64,000 nt of DNA from CAVONB01 sp963697205 (GTDB taxonomy: Bacteria > Pseudomonadota > Alphaproteobacteria > Rhizobiales > Hyphomicrobiaceae), in assembly GCA_963697205.1 (NCBI GenBank), contig CAVONB010000006.1, positions 248,001 through 312,000 of the forward strand. The letters are read 5' to 3'. Positions 56,396-64,000 of this stretch are shown here, piece by piece (the first letter of the stretch is position 1; the number at the start of each line of letters is the position of its first letter). The notes under the pieces are model-generated. The model worked only from the letters and a program-made list of their open reading frames with translations, ran no database searches and was not told the origin of the DNA. The position numbers and the translations under genes were made by a program.

Positions 56396-57712
56396 CTACA
56401 AGATGAACTTCGACAGGTCCGCGTTGCGGGCGAGGTCGCCGATGCGCTGGTTGACGTAGGCTGCGTCGATCGTGACCGTCTGCCCGCTGCGCTCGGACGC
56501 GTCGAACGAGATCTCGTCGAGCACCCGCTCCATCACCGTCTGCAGCCGCCGCGCACCGATGTTCTCGACCGTCGCGTTGACCTGAACGGCGATGTCGGCA
56601 AGAGCGTCGATCGCATCGTCGGTGAACGAAAGCGTCAGGCCTTCCGTCGCCATCAGCGCCACGTATTGCTTGATCAGGCTCGCCTCGGGCTCCGTCAGGA
56701 TGCGGCGGAAATCGCTGCGCGTCAGCGGCTTCAGCTCGACGCGGATCGGCAGGCGGCCCTGCAACTCCGGCAACAGGTCCGACGGCTTGGCGACATGGAA
56801 CGCGCCCGACGCGATGAACAGGATATGGTCGGTCTTCACCGGGCCATGCTTGGTCGAGACCGTCGTGCCCTCGATCAGCGGCAGCAGATCGCGCTGCACG
56901 CCCTCGCGGCTGACGTCGGCGCCGCCCCGTCCCGCCTCCGAGCGCGAGCAGATCTTGTCGATCTCGTCGAGAAACACGATGCCGTCGTTTTCGACCGACC
57001 GCACCGCTTCCTGCACGATCTGGTCGCCGTCGATCAGCTTGTCGCTCTCCTCCGCGATCAGAACATCGTAGCTGTCGGAGACCGTCACGCGACGCGCCTT
57101 CTTGCGCTGGCCGAACGCCTTGCCGAGCATGTCGGAGATGTTGATCGCGCCGACCGAGGCGCCCGGCTGGCCCGGGATCTCGAACATCGGCATGCCCCCG
57201 CCCGAGTCTCGTCACCTGGATCTCGATCTCCTTGTCGTTGAGCTCGCCCGCGCGCAACCGCTTGCGAAAGCTCTCGCGCGTCGCCGGCGAGGACGTCGGC
57301 GCCGACCAGCGCGTCGAGCACGCGCTCTTCGGCGTTCTTTTCCGCCTGCGCCCGCACTTCCTTGCGCCGCACCTCGCGCACCAGCGCCGATGCCCACCTC
57401 GACCAGATCGCGCACGATGCTTTCCACGTCGCGGCCGACATAGCCGACCTCGGTGAACTTCGTCGCCTCGACCTTGAGGAACGGCGCGCCCGCGAGCCTG
57501 GCGAGCCGCCGCGAGATCTCCGTCTTGCCGACGCCGGTCGGGCCGATCATCAGGATGTTCTTGGGCAGCACCTCCTCCTTGAGGTCGCCCGCGATCTGCT
57601 GGCGCCGCCAGCGGTTCCTGAGCGCGATGGCGACGGCACGCTTGGCATCGCCCTGGCCGACGATGAATCGGTCGAGCTCGGAGACGATCTCGCGCGGGGA
57701 GAAGTTGGTCAT
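56396..57712 (-). pseudogene. hslU: HslU ATPase, three frameshifts
   Basis: HslU is the AAA+ unfoldase of the HslVU (ClpYQ) protease. It starts at 57712 (MTNFSPREIVSELDRFIVGQ), with Walker A GPTGVGKTE and VGYVGRDVESIVRDLVEVGI. It then continues in the next frame (LVREVRRKEVRAQAEKNAEE), then the third (SFRKRLRAGELNDKEIEIQV-like), then back to the first (MPMFEIPGQPGASVGAINIS, Walker B IVFLDEIDKI, GARRLQTVMERVLDEISF, and the terminal LARNADLSKFIL that enters HslV). Breaks lie at about 57,388, 57,286 and 57,208, each one surplus base, net three. No hslV is adjacent; the next gene upstream is a PilZ protein. Confidence 0.92.
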
Positions 57713-57889
57713 TGCGGGGCAGGTTCCGTCAGCTGCGGTCGGTCGCGGTCGGTTGCGCTCGGCGAGGAGCGGGCGCCACCAGGCGCCAGACCCGCAACAT
57801 AGTGAGGCCGGGCCGCAAGTGCGAGCCCTGATCGGCGGCCCCAGCCGCACCGGATCGGCCCCGCCGGGCTCGGGCCCCGCGGCCGCCCC

Positions 57890-58189
57890 TCAGCTGTACC
57901 GGGCCATCGCCTCCGCCCGCGACGACAGGAACTCCACGCCCACGCAGCGCCCGTTGCGGTATTTCAACTCGCAGTCCACCTGGAACAGATCGTCCGGAAT
58001 CTGCAGGCTGAATCGCAGCGGCAGGATCGTCTCGCAGGCAAGCTCCAGCCGCGCTCCCATGGGCGAGATGTCGCGCACGGTGCAGGGCAGGTAGATCCCG
58101 TCGCTGAAACAGAGCCGACCTGCGAGGTTGACGGTGCGGCGCACGGCGCGGCGGCGGTCTTGCTGACTGGCAAGCTCACGCACGATCAT
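57890..58189 (-). CDS. PilZ-domain protein (c-di-GMP binding)
   Basis: A 99-aa single-domain PilZ protein. The N-terminal QDRRRAVRRTVN carries the RxxxR c-di-GMP motif, and DISPMGARLELA carries the (D/N)xSxxG motif. It would bind cyclic di-GMP as a stand-alone adaptor, as many alphaproteobacterial PilZ proteins do. The ATG at 58189 follows GGAGACAG; upstream in-frame residues are unlikely to be translated. Located upstream of hslU on the same strand, about 180 bases apart. Confidence 0.9.
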   Translation of the reverse strand: MIVRELASQQDRRRAVRRTVNLAGRLCFSDGIYLPCTVRDISPMGARLELACETILPLRFSLQIPDDLFQVDCELKYRNGRCVGVEFLSSRAEAMARYS

Positions 58190-58455
58190 GGGTGTCTGTC
58201 TCCTGTGGCGACCCTTCATCGCCACACGATAGGCAGACGACTTTCAACGCTTGCGAAATCCGCGCCCCCAAATTCGATCGGCATTTCGCGCGTGTCGTAG
58301 ACAAATTTCGCAAATGCGCCTGGCGCGCGCCCTTGCACGAACCGTCAGAAATTTTCGGCGCGACCATGAACCTTCTACGCCATGGCTGCGACGAAGCTTG
58401 CATGAGCCGGAGGGCTCTGAGCTGAAACCCTTAAGTGACCGGAAGGACCCGTATC

Positions 58456-58734
58456 ATGTTCATGCGCATCGCCATCGCCGCAGGGTTGACGAGTGCCGTT
58501 CTCGCCGCCGCCGTTGCCAGCGTTCCCGCCAGCGCCGGCCCCCTCTACGACGCGTTCTGCAAGGGACCGACGCCGACGCCGCAGCATGTCTGCGACACCA
58601 TCAAGGCCGCTGAAAAGAACAAGCCTGCTGCCGCCTCCGCCCAGCTTCAGGCCAATGGCGACGCTGCCAGCCAGCTCCAGGCCAGCCAGCCTCAGGCCAG
58701 CCAGTCCGCACAGGCGAAGGTCAAACGGAGATGA
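58456..58734 (+). CDS. Small exported Gln/Ala-rich protein
   Basis: A 92-aa protein with a signal peptide (MFMRIAIAAGLTSAVLAAAV, cleavage near ASA). A short ordered part has two Cys (YDAFCKGPTPTPQHVC). A low-complexity C-terminal tail has repeated QLQA/QASQ units and a basic end (KVKRR). No family is recognised. The start has no strong ribosome site. Two 15-bp direct repeats begin at its stop codon. Confidence 0.55.
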   Translation: MFMRIAIAAGLTSAVLAAAVASVPASAGPLYDAFCKGPTPTPQHVCDTIKAAEKNKPAAASAQLQANGDAASQLQASQPQASQSAQAKVKRR

Positions 58735-58766
58735 GCGCTCACGCCTGACCCGCGCTCACGCCTGAC
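58735..58766 (+). repeat. Tandem direct repeat GCGCTCACGCCTGAC x2
   Basis: Two identical 15-bp copies (58735-58749 and 58752-58766) are separated by two bases, right after the small-protein stop. This is probably replication slippage. Confidence 0.7.
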
Positions 58767-58791
58767 GCTTGCTTGCGTCACGCTGGAGATA

Positions 58792-58819
58792 CCGTGTCTG
58801 CCGCTCGCAGCGGACACGG
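58792..58819. terminator. Hairpin between convergent genes
   Basis: Outer arms CCGTGTC / GACACGG and inner arms CGCT / AGCG, with a small bulge. It lies midway between two converging genes and may end both transcripts, though there is no U-tract. Confidence 0.45.
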
Positions 58820-58892
58820 CAAGGGAGCGGGTGCCCGACCCCGACGGTTCGAGACCGCCGCCGGGCCCAGGGCGTCCGCTCCCGCCCGCCGG

Positions 58893-59837
58893 TTACGCAG
58901 CCCCCAGCCGCGGCATCAGTCGCACCGCATTGTTGCGCTCGATATCGTGCAGCTCCTCGGTGTCGAAGCCGACGCCGGCGAGGTCGCGCACCGTCGCCAG
59001 GCTCGGGCCCATCGGCGGAAAGTCCGTGCCGAACAGCACGTGCTTGGCCGTCACGATCTGCAACAGGGACGTCAGCGCGTAGGTGTTCGCAGCACCTGCG
59101 ACGTCGTAGTGGAACCGCTTCATCTCGTGGATGGCGCCTTTCGGCAGCCGTGTCGCGCGCTCCTTCAGGTTCTTCAACATATGCTCCACGCGCCCCGCCA
59201 GGAATGGCAGCGTGCCGCCCGCATGCGACCAGATGAACCGGATGTCGGGATAGCGCGCCGCCTGTCCCGAGAACATCAGCCCGAGCATCGCCCGCGAGGT
59301 GTCCGTGCCGTACTCGAGCACCGAAGCCGGCACGTCCGGGATCAGGTTCTTGCAGCAGTTGGCAGCCGTCGGGTGCACGTGCACGACCGCCTTGCGCCGG
59401 TTCAGCTCGGCCATGACGGGCTCGAATTTTTCGTTGCCCAGCCAGATGTCACCGTAGCTCGTGAAGAAGTGCATGCCGTCCGCCTTCAGCACGTCGTAGG
59501 CGTAGGCGATCTCCGCCAGCGCGTCGTCCACGTTGGGCATCGGCAGCGCGGCGAACAGGCCGAAACGGGCGGGCCGCTCCTGCACCAGCTTCGCGCCATA
59601 CTCGTTGCAGTCGCGCGCGAGCTGTTTGGTCACCGCCCTGTCGCCGAAGAAAAGGCCGGGATTGGTGACCGAGACCACGGCAGTGGCGACGCCGGCCTCG
59701 TCCATGTCCTCGATCGAGCGCGCCGGCGTCCACTCCGTGTTGGCCTTCTGCAAAAGCTCGCGGCCCGAGACGGCCGTGATCCAGGCCGGCGGCGCGAAAT
59801 GATGATGGACGTCGATGCGATGCGGCTTGGCGGCCAT
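58893..59837 (-). CDS. Amidohydrolase-2 family metal hydrolase/decarboxylase (ACMSD-like)
   Basis: A 314-aa TIM-barrel protein of the amidohydrolase_2 family related to aminocarboxymuconate semialdehyde and gamma-resorcylate decarboxylases. It begins RIDVHHHFAPPAW (HxH metal ligands). It then has VVHVHPTAANCC, IRFIWSHAGGTLPFLAGR and HVLFGTDFPPMG (final metal Asp), all of the ACMSD type. It could decarboxylate or hydrolyse a small aromatic or keto acid. It is the last gene of a minus-strand group with a keto-acid dehydratase-like gene and two SDR genes. Confidence 0.87.
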   Translation of the reverse strand: MAAKPHRIDVHHHFAPPAWITAVSGRELLQKANTEWTPARSIEDMDEAGVATAVVSVTNPGLFFGDRAVTKQLARDCNEYGAKLVQERPARFGLFAALPMPNVDDALAEIAYAYDVLKADGMHFFTSYGDIWLGNEKFEPVMAELNRRKAVVHVHPTAANCCKNLIPDVPASVLEYGTDTSRAMLGLMFSGQAARYPDIRFIWSHAGGTLPFLAGRVEHMLKNLKERATRLPKGAIHEMKRFHYDVAGAANTYALTSLLQIVTAKHVLFGTDFPPMGPSLATVRDLAGVGFDTEELHDIERNNAVRLMPRLGAA

Positions 59838-59963
59838 GAGTTGGATCTCCCTGTGTGTCCGATCGTACGTATCAAAAACGCACCTGTTTGGCAGGCCGCC
59901 GAAGCGGGCAGGTGTGCAGCACGCCCGCCCGGCCCACTCACGACGTGCCCGCGCGCGTCGTTT

Positions 59964-60908
59964 CTACCTTCCCCAGAGCAGCACCAGCGGGTCGAGGCCG
60001 CGCGCAATCTCCAGCAGGCCCGCGCGCACTGCGTCCGGCATCTCGCCGAACGGCTGGCGTGGCGCGTCGCACGCGATGATGCCGCCCGCATGCATCAGCG
60101 CCTTGGCGCTCAACAGCCCGCCCTGCCGGTTCTCCCAGTTGATCAAGGGCAGCCAGCGGGCATAGGCGGCGACGGCGTCCGCGCGCCGGCCGGCGAGGAA
60201 GGGATCGAGGATCTGTCGGATCCCGTCGGGATAGCCGCCGCCGGTCATCGCCCCCGTCGCGCCCGCGTCGAGATCGGCCATCAGCGTGATGCCTTCCTCG
60301 CCGTCCCACGGCCCCTCGATCGCATCGCCGCCAAGTTGGATCAGCGCGCGCAGTTTTGTCGCCGCCCCCGCCGTCTCGATCTTGAAATACGAGACGTTGG
60401 CGATTTCGCGCGCCATGCGGGCCAGAAGCTCCGCGCTCAAGGTGACGCCGCTGACCGGGGCATCCTGGATCATGATCGGGATCGAGATCGCATCCGACAG
60501 CCGCTGGAAGAATGCCACCGTCCGCGCCTCGCTCGCGCGGATCGTGGCGCCGTGATAGGGCGGCATCACCATGACCATCGCGGCGCCCGCTGCCTCTGCC
60601 CGCCGCGAGCGCGCGATGCAGATGTCGGTGGCGAAATGCGTTGTCGTCACGATCACCGGCACGCGGCCGGCCACATGCGCGAGGATCTCGCGCGTCAGGA
60701 TCTCGCGCTCGTCGTCGGCCAGTGCGAACTGCTCCGAGTAGTTGGCGAGAATGCAAAGCCCATGCGAGCCGGCATCGATCATGAAGTCGACGCAGCGCTT
60801 CTGGCTGGCGAGGTCGAGCCCGCCTGCGGCGTCGAACGTGGTCGGCACGACGGGAAACACGCCCGTGTAGCGCGGGGCGAGCCGAGAGGGTGGAGCCGGT
60901 GTCGTCAT
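59964..60908 (-). CDS. L-2-keto-3-deoxyarabonate dehydratase-like enzyme (DapA/NAL superfamily)
   Basis: A 314-aa class I aldolase-fold enzyme. Schiff-base Lys is residue 176 in SYFKIETAG. The usual Tyr motif YNxP is replaced by QDAP (residues 148-151). Together with VVPTTFDAAGGLDL, GGDAIEGPWDGEEGITLMAD and GATGAMTGGGYPDGIRQI this matches my memory of the AraD-type L-2-keto-3-deoxyarabonate dehydratases of Azospirillum-like bacteria. They convert that intermediate to alpha-ketoglutarate semialdehyde in non-phosphorylative pentose oxidation. Generic dihydrodipicolinate synthase annotation would be misleading. No arabinose dehydrogenase is firmly identified nearby, but two SDRs and a metal hydrolase flank it. 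Confidence 0.75.
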   Translation of the reverse strand: MTTPAPPSRLAPRYTGVFPVVPTTFDAAGGLDLASQKRCVDFMIDAGSHGLCILANYSEQFALADDEREILTREILAHVAGRVPVIVTTTHFATDICIARSRRAEAAGAAMVMVMPPYHGATIRASEARTVAFFQRLSDAISIPIMIQDAPVSGVTLSAELLARMAREIANVSYFKIETAGAATKLRALIQLGGDAIEGPWDGEEGITLMADLDAGATGAMTGGGYPDGIRQILDPFLAGRRADAVAAYARWLPLINWENRQGGLLSAKALMHAGGIIACDAPRQPFGEMPDAVRAGLLEIARGLDPLVLLWGR

Positions 60909-61014
60909 CTGTGCTCAGATCTCCGTTTCGCCGAACCGTGCGGTCTCGTAATGTCGCGTGCCCTCGCGTCCAGTTTCGGATGCCAAGGCGCCGCCTGGCA
61001 AGACACTCGCCCGC

Positions 61015-61884
61015 TCACCCGTATGTGGCGAACCGGTCGAGCAGTCGCCCCGGCAGGATGCGCTTCAAGACGCTGGCGCCATGCGCGGGGATCGTGACGG
61101 GGTAGCGCAGCTTCGGACGGCGGGCCTCCACCGCATGCACGAGCTTGGCCGCGACCGCTTCCGGCTCCAGCTTGAACGTCTGCCGTCCGCCCGCCGCGAG
61201 CCCCGCGACCATGCGCCGATAGCGCTCCGCGTGCACCGAGCCCTCAAGGTCGATGGCCGATTTTGCCGCCGCGAGCGCCGTTTCCACGAAGCGCGAGCGG
61301 ATCGGTCCCGGCTCGATCAGCGACACCAGGATGCCGCTGCCGGCGAGTTCGATGCGCATGGCGTCGCTCAGCGCTTCGAGCGCGAATTTCGAGGCGCAAT
61401 AGGCGCCCCGCCACGGCAGCGCGACAACGCCCAGCACCGACGAGCAGTTGACGATGCGGCCATGCCCCTGCCGGCGCATCGCCGGAATGACGGCGCAGGT
61501 CAGCGCGTGCGTGCCGACCACGTTGACCTCCAGCTGGCGTGACAGCGCATAGGGCGGCAGGTCCTCCACCGCGCCCGGCTGCCCGTAGGCGGCGTTGTTG
61601 AACAAGGCGTCGAGCCGCCCGCCCGTGCGCTGCAGCGCCTCGCCAGCGCACGCCGCGATCGATGCCGGGTCCGTCAGCTCAAGATGCAGAGCTTCCACGC
61701 CCAACTCGTCCTCGAGCCGCGCACGATCCTCGCGTCTGCGCGCCGTCGCGAACACGCGCCAGCCCCGCGCCTTCATCACCTCGGCCGACGTCCATCCGAT
61801 ACCTGATGAGCAGCCCGTGATCAGGATCACCCGCTGCGGCGCCGATGTCGCCAGGGCGGCATCGCTCGAAGTCTCGACGTTCAT
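61015..61884 (-). CDS. Short-chain dehydrogenase/reductase
   Basis: A 289-aa classical SDR. The cofactor loop TGCSSGIG, NNAAYGQPGAVED, catalytic Ser in NCSSVLG and YCASK (Tyr and Lys) are all present. C-terminal residues extend past the usual 250, as in the retinol-dehydrogenase-like or DltE-like subgroup acting on larger or lipidic substrates. It follows the other SDR gene by 25 bases on the same strand. Confidence 0.88.
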   Translation of the reverse strand: MNVETSSDAALATSAPQRVILITGCSSGIGWTSAEVMKARGWRVFATARRREDRARLEDELGVEALHLELTDPASIAACAGEALQRTGGRLDALFNNAAYGQPGAVEDLPPYALSRQLEVNVVGTHALTCAVIPAMRRQGHGRIVNCSSVLGVVALPWRGAYCASKFALEALSDAMRIELAGSGILVSLIEPGPIRSRFVETALAAAKSAIDLEGSVHAERYRRMVAGLAAGGRQTFKLEPEAVAAKLVHAVEARRPKLRYPVTIPAHGASVLKRILPGRLLDRFATYG

Positions 61885-61909
61885 GGCGTTGGCCTCGTTC
61901 GCGGCTGCC

Positions 61910-62731
61910 TCAGGTGCCGATCGACTGCGTGACGCCGCCGTCGACGACCAGAAGATGGCCGGTGATGTAGCTGGCTTCGTCGCTGGCGAGGAATAACGCC
62001 GCATCGGCGACATCCTCGGGCCTGCCTAGGCGGCGCAGCGGCACCTGGCCCGCGCGCCGGCTGCGATAGGCCTCATAGGCCGCCTCTTCCTCGGTCTTGT
62101 TGACGCCGAGCGCGCCGACGACCTGGTTGCGCACCATCGGCGTGTCGATGAAGCCCGGCAGGATCGCGTTGCAGCGAATGCCGATCGGTCCGTACTGGAC
62201 CGCGAGCACGCGCGTGAAATGATCGATGGCCGCCTTCGACGTCGGATAGGCGATGTAGTTGAGGCCCAGGTGCCGGCTGCCTGAGATCGACGAGATGTTG
62301 ATGATCGAGCCCGCCCCCTGCTGGCGCATGTGCGGCAGCGCAGCGCGGCAGGCGCGCAGGACGCTCTTGAGGTTGGTGTCGAACACGTGGTCCCAGTCGG
62401 CCTCCGCGACCTCCTCCACGCCGCCCGGCGCCAGGATGCCGACATTGTTGACCAGGATGTCGATGCGTTGCCAGCGCGTCACCGCCGCCGCGATCATGGC
62501 CTCCACGTCATGGGCAAGGGAGACGTCCGCCGTCACCACATGGCACGAGCCGCCCGCGTCTGAGATCAAAGCGCCGGTCTCCGCGGCTGCCTCCGCGCGC
62601 ACGTCGGCGACCAGCACGTTGGCGCCCTCGCGCGCGAACGCGACCGCGATGGCGCGCCCGTTGCCCGAACCCGCGCCGCTGACGACGGCCGTCCGTCCCG
62701 CGAGCCTTGGCACGCCGGTCTGCCGAGCCAT
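61910..62731 (-). CDS. Short-chain dehydrogenase/reductase (FabG-like)
   Basis: A 273-aa classical SDR. It shows VVSGAGSGNGRAIAVAFARE (cofactor loop), ADVRAE (Asp after strand 2, favouring NAD), LVNNVGILAPGG, Ser in NISSISGSR, YPTSKAA (Tyr, Lys) and the C-terminal SYITGHLLVVDGGVTQS. The oxidised compound may be a sugar or hydroxy acid, given the neighbouring dehydratase-like gene. The ATG at 62731 is the best start; further upstream the frame is open but unlike SDRs. Confidence 0.9.
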   Translation of the reverse strand: MARQTGVPRLAGRTAVVSGAGSGNGRAIAVAFAREGANVLVADVRAEAAAETGALISDAGGSCHVVTADVSLAHDVEAMIAAAVTRWQRIDILVNNVGILAPGGVEEVAEADWDHVFDTNLKSVLRACRAALPHMRQQGAGSIINISSISGSRHLGLNYIAYPTSKAAIDHFTRVLAVQYGPIGIRCNAILPGFIDTPMVRNQVVGALGVNKTEEEAAYEAYRSRRAGQVPLRRLGRPEDVADAALFLASDEASYITGHLLVVDGGVTQSIGT

Positions 62732-62887
62732 GAGCCTAGCTCCTATCTGTCTTGCGCCTTTGCCGCGCTCGCCTCTCACCCGCCGCTTGCCTGGGACCCG
62801 CACGCCGCGAATAATTGTCGATATGCGCCCCAATAATCATCAACGCCGCTGGCGACGCAATGGCCCGCGGCTCCGGAGGAGACCTCA

Positions 62888-63820
62888 ATGAGCGCGCTCA
62901 AGAGTGCCACCACGCCCCAGGACAAGCGCAAGAAGGTCTGGAAGGAGATCTTCTATTACAGCGACGGACTGAAGATCGCCGGTCACCTCTACATTCCCAA
63001 GGATCTGAAGAAGGGGGAAAAGCGCCCCGCGGTCCTGTCGCTGGCCGGCTACACCGGCATGAAGGACGTCTACGGCATGGACGTGCCCTACCGGCTTTGG
63101 GAGGAGGGCTACATCGTGCTGGCCATCGACAACCGGGGCTTCGGCTCCAGCGAGGGCGAGCGCGGCCGCCAGCGCCCCCTCGAGCAGGCGCAGGACAGCT
63201 ACGACGCCATTACCTATTTGGAAACCGTCGACGGCGTCGATCCCGAGCGCATCGGCATCTACGGCACGAGCTTCGGCGGCGCCAACGGCGTCTGGGTGAC
63301 GGCATTCGATAAGCGCGTGAAGGCGCTCGTCACCTCCGTCATGGTCGCGGAGGGCGAGCGCTGGATGAAGGTCATGCGCCGGCCTTCGGAGTACGCCGCC
63401 TTCAAGAAGCGTCTCGATGCCGCGGCAAGGAAGCGGGTCGCCACCGGCGAGATCGAAAAGCTGAACGTGCTGGAAATGATGCCCGCCGATCCCCACACGC
63501 TCAGCGTCATCAAGGCGCACCATCAGAAGGACCACCGATACGTGTCCGACTACGATTCGGAGAGCGCGGAGGCGTGTATGCGCTACAAGCCGGAGTGGGT
63601 GGCGCCCTACATCTCGCCCCGCCCGGTGCTGGTGATCTACGCCGAGAACGACGAGCTGTGTACCGATGAAGCGCTGCACTGCTACGAGAAACTGGGCGAG
63701 CCCAAGAAGCTGGTCGTTCTGCCCAGGGCCCAGCACTACGAGTCGTACTACTTCGTGAACCCCGAGATGCACGAGCGCGGCATGTCCGAGGCCGTGGCCT
63801 GGTTCCGAAAGTACCTGTGA
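62888..63820 (+). CDS. Alpha/beta hydrolase, dienelactone hydrolase / S15-like
   Basis: A 310-aa alpha/beta hydrolase. It has GHLYIPKDLKKGEKRPAVL, a YGTSFGG nucleophile elbow (Ser), LVIYAENDELCTDE (Asp) and PRAQHYESY (His). The N-terminal pattern suggests the Xaa-Pro peptidase S15/dienelactone group. The GGAGGAG site just upstream supports ATG 62888. It is divergent from the SDR genes and may act in the same catabolic group. A strong terminator follows. Confidence 0.88.
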   Translation: MSALKSATTPQDKRKKVWKEIFYYSDGLKIAGHLYIPKDLKKGEKRPAVLSLAGYTGMKDVYGMDVPYRLWEEGYIVLAIDNRGFGSSEGERGRQRPLEQAQDSYDAITYLETVDGVDPERIGIYGTSFGGANGVWVTAFDKRVKALVTSVMVAEGERWMKVMRRPSEYAAFKKRLDAAARKRVATGEIEKLNVLEMMPADPHTLSVIKAHHQKDHRYVSDYDSESAEACMRYKPEWVAPYISPRPVLVIYAENDELCTDEALHCYEKLGEPKKLVVLPRAQHYESYYFVNPEMHERGMSEAVAWFRKYL

Positions 63821-63848
63821 AGCCGCGCCGGCCCGCTGGCCGGAAATG

Positions 63849-63881
63849 AAAAGGGGCGGCGCCATCTGGCCCGCCCCTTTT
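63849..63881. terminator. Bidirectional Rho-independent terminator
   Basis: A perfect 11-bp stem AAAAGGGGCGG / CCGCCCCTTTT with an 11-nt loop, T-rich on both strands. It lies 28 bases past the hydrolase stop and 30 before a converging reading frame. Confidence 0.85.
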
Positions 63882-63911
63882 CGTGTCTACCCATGCGTCG
63901 GGCGAGACAGA

Positions 63912-64000
63912 TCAGTGCCGCGTGGCCGCGGGTATCTGCTGCAACTCGAGTGCGGCCATGACCAGCGGGTCTACGCTTTCGTTCACGGGCTCGTCCACGC
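63912..64000 (-). CDS. C-terminal fragment of a gene running off the window
   Basis: The minus strand is open from the window edge to a TGA at 63912-63914 and encodes the tail VDEPVNESVDPLVMAALELQ, ending QIPAATRH. The convergent terminator just beyond it supports a real gene end. Too short to identify. Confidence 0.4.
   Translation of the reverse strand, partial: VDEPVNESVDPLVMAALELQQIPAATRH

Noticed and set aside
58735..58766. Two-copy direct repeat considered as a CRISPR start
   Set aside because: Two 15-bp copies with a 2-bp gap have no spacer-sized interval and no cas genes are present.
62885..63865. 326-aa minus-strand frame opposite the alpha/beta hydrolase
   Set aside because: It is antisense to a gene with an intact catalytic triad and has shadow-type composition.

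Overview
The window reads as one chromosomal stretch of a GC-rich alphaproteobacterium, most likely a member of the Hyphomicrobiales. Supporting points are the short-form HisG with a HisZ partner beside hisS, ruvB followed closely by ybgC, palindromic intergenic repeats of the 'cccgggat' type common in that order, many ATGA overlaps, and a TAXI-type TRAP transporter. No rRNA, tRNA, CRISPR or prophage was seen. There is one complete IS3-type insertion sequence.

Layout. 1-3.8 kb: end of ruvB, a Tat-exported metallophosphatase, ybgC, an unrecognised gene and a small Cys-rich exported protein. 3.9-13.5 kb: a hydroxy-acid oxidation locus. On the minus strand are lutA, a YdcH-like gene, lutB, lutC, a class I cytochrome c and a LysR regulator; glcD-glcE-glcF face the other way from a shared intergenic region with a 7+7 inverted repeat. 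13.5-18.1 kb: a PPP-type phosphatase, a LuxR-type regulator and tex. 18.3-20.1 kb: a cytochrome c gene of lower GC abutted by the IS element. 20.3-22 kb: a hairpin cluster and a two-subunit UxaA/SuyAB-type dehydratase or lyase. 22.4-28.1 kb: a GNAT enzyme, alanine dehydrogenase, hisS, hisZ, hisG. 28-35 kb: a small membrane protein, a YbjQ-like gene coupled to a 605-aa envelope protein of unknown function, a HAD phosphatase / class III aminotransferase / alpha-beta hydrolase group, and a DUF2147 protein. 35.5-38.6 kb: a DevCAB-like ABC exporter. 38.7-42.7 kb: a tandem DedA protein, an EEP-family phosphatase, a lipoprotein and a quinone oxidoreductase. 42.7-50.6 kb: a TRAP-TAXI transporter, GntR regulator, lactonase-type amidohydrolase, ModA-like protein and flavin monooxygenase, probably an organic-acid or xenobiotic catabolic region. 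51-58.7 kb: an MFS/acyltransferase/acyl-ACP synthetase (Aas) gene split in two frames, an MltB-type transglycosylase, hslU, a PilZ protein and a small exported protein. 58.9-63.8 kb: an amidohydrolase, an L-2-keto-3-deoxyarabonate dehydratase-like enzyme, two SDRs and an alpha/beta hydrolase.

A strong caveat: lutA, lutB, glcD, glcE, glcF, tex and hslU are broken by frameshifts. Every one that could be resolved is an extra base, and each protein resumes in register with all motifs intact. This is more consistent with uncorrected insertion errors (or a very recent event) than with old pseudogenes. These genes are labelled pseudogene only because their frame is not open in this sequence.

How the genes work together: the clearest unit is lut plus glc plus cytochrome c plus LysR, which would oxidise lactate/glycolate and pass electrons to the respiratory chain. 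The second is the TRAP importer with its regulator and degradative enzymes. The third is hisS-hisZ-hisG, tying histidyl-tRNA charging to the first step of histidine synthesis. The least understood pieces are the phosphatase-aminotransferase-hydrolase group, the 605-aa envelope protein and the hairpin cluster beside the IS.
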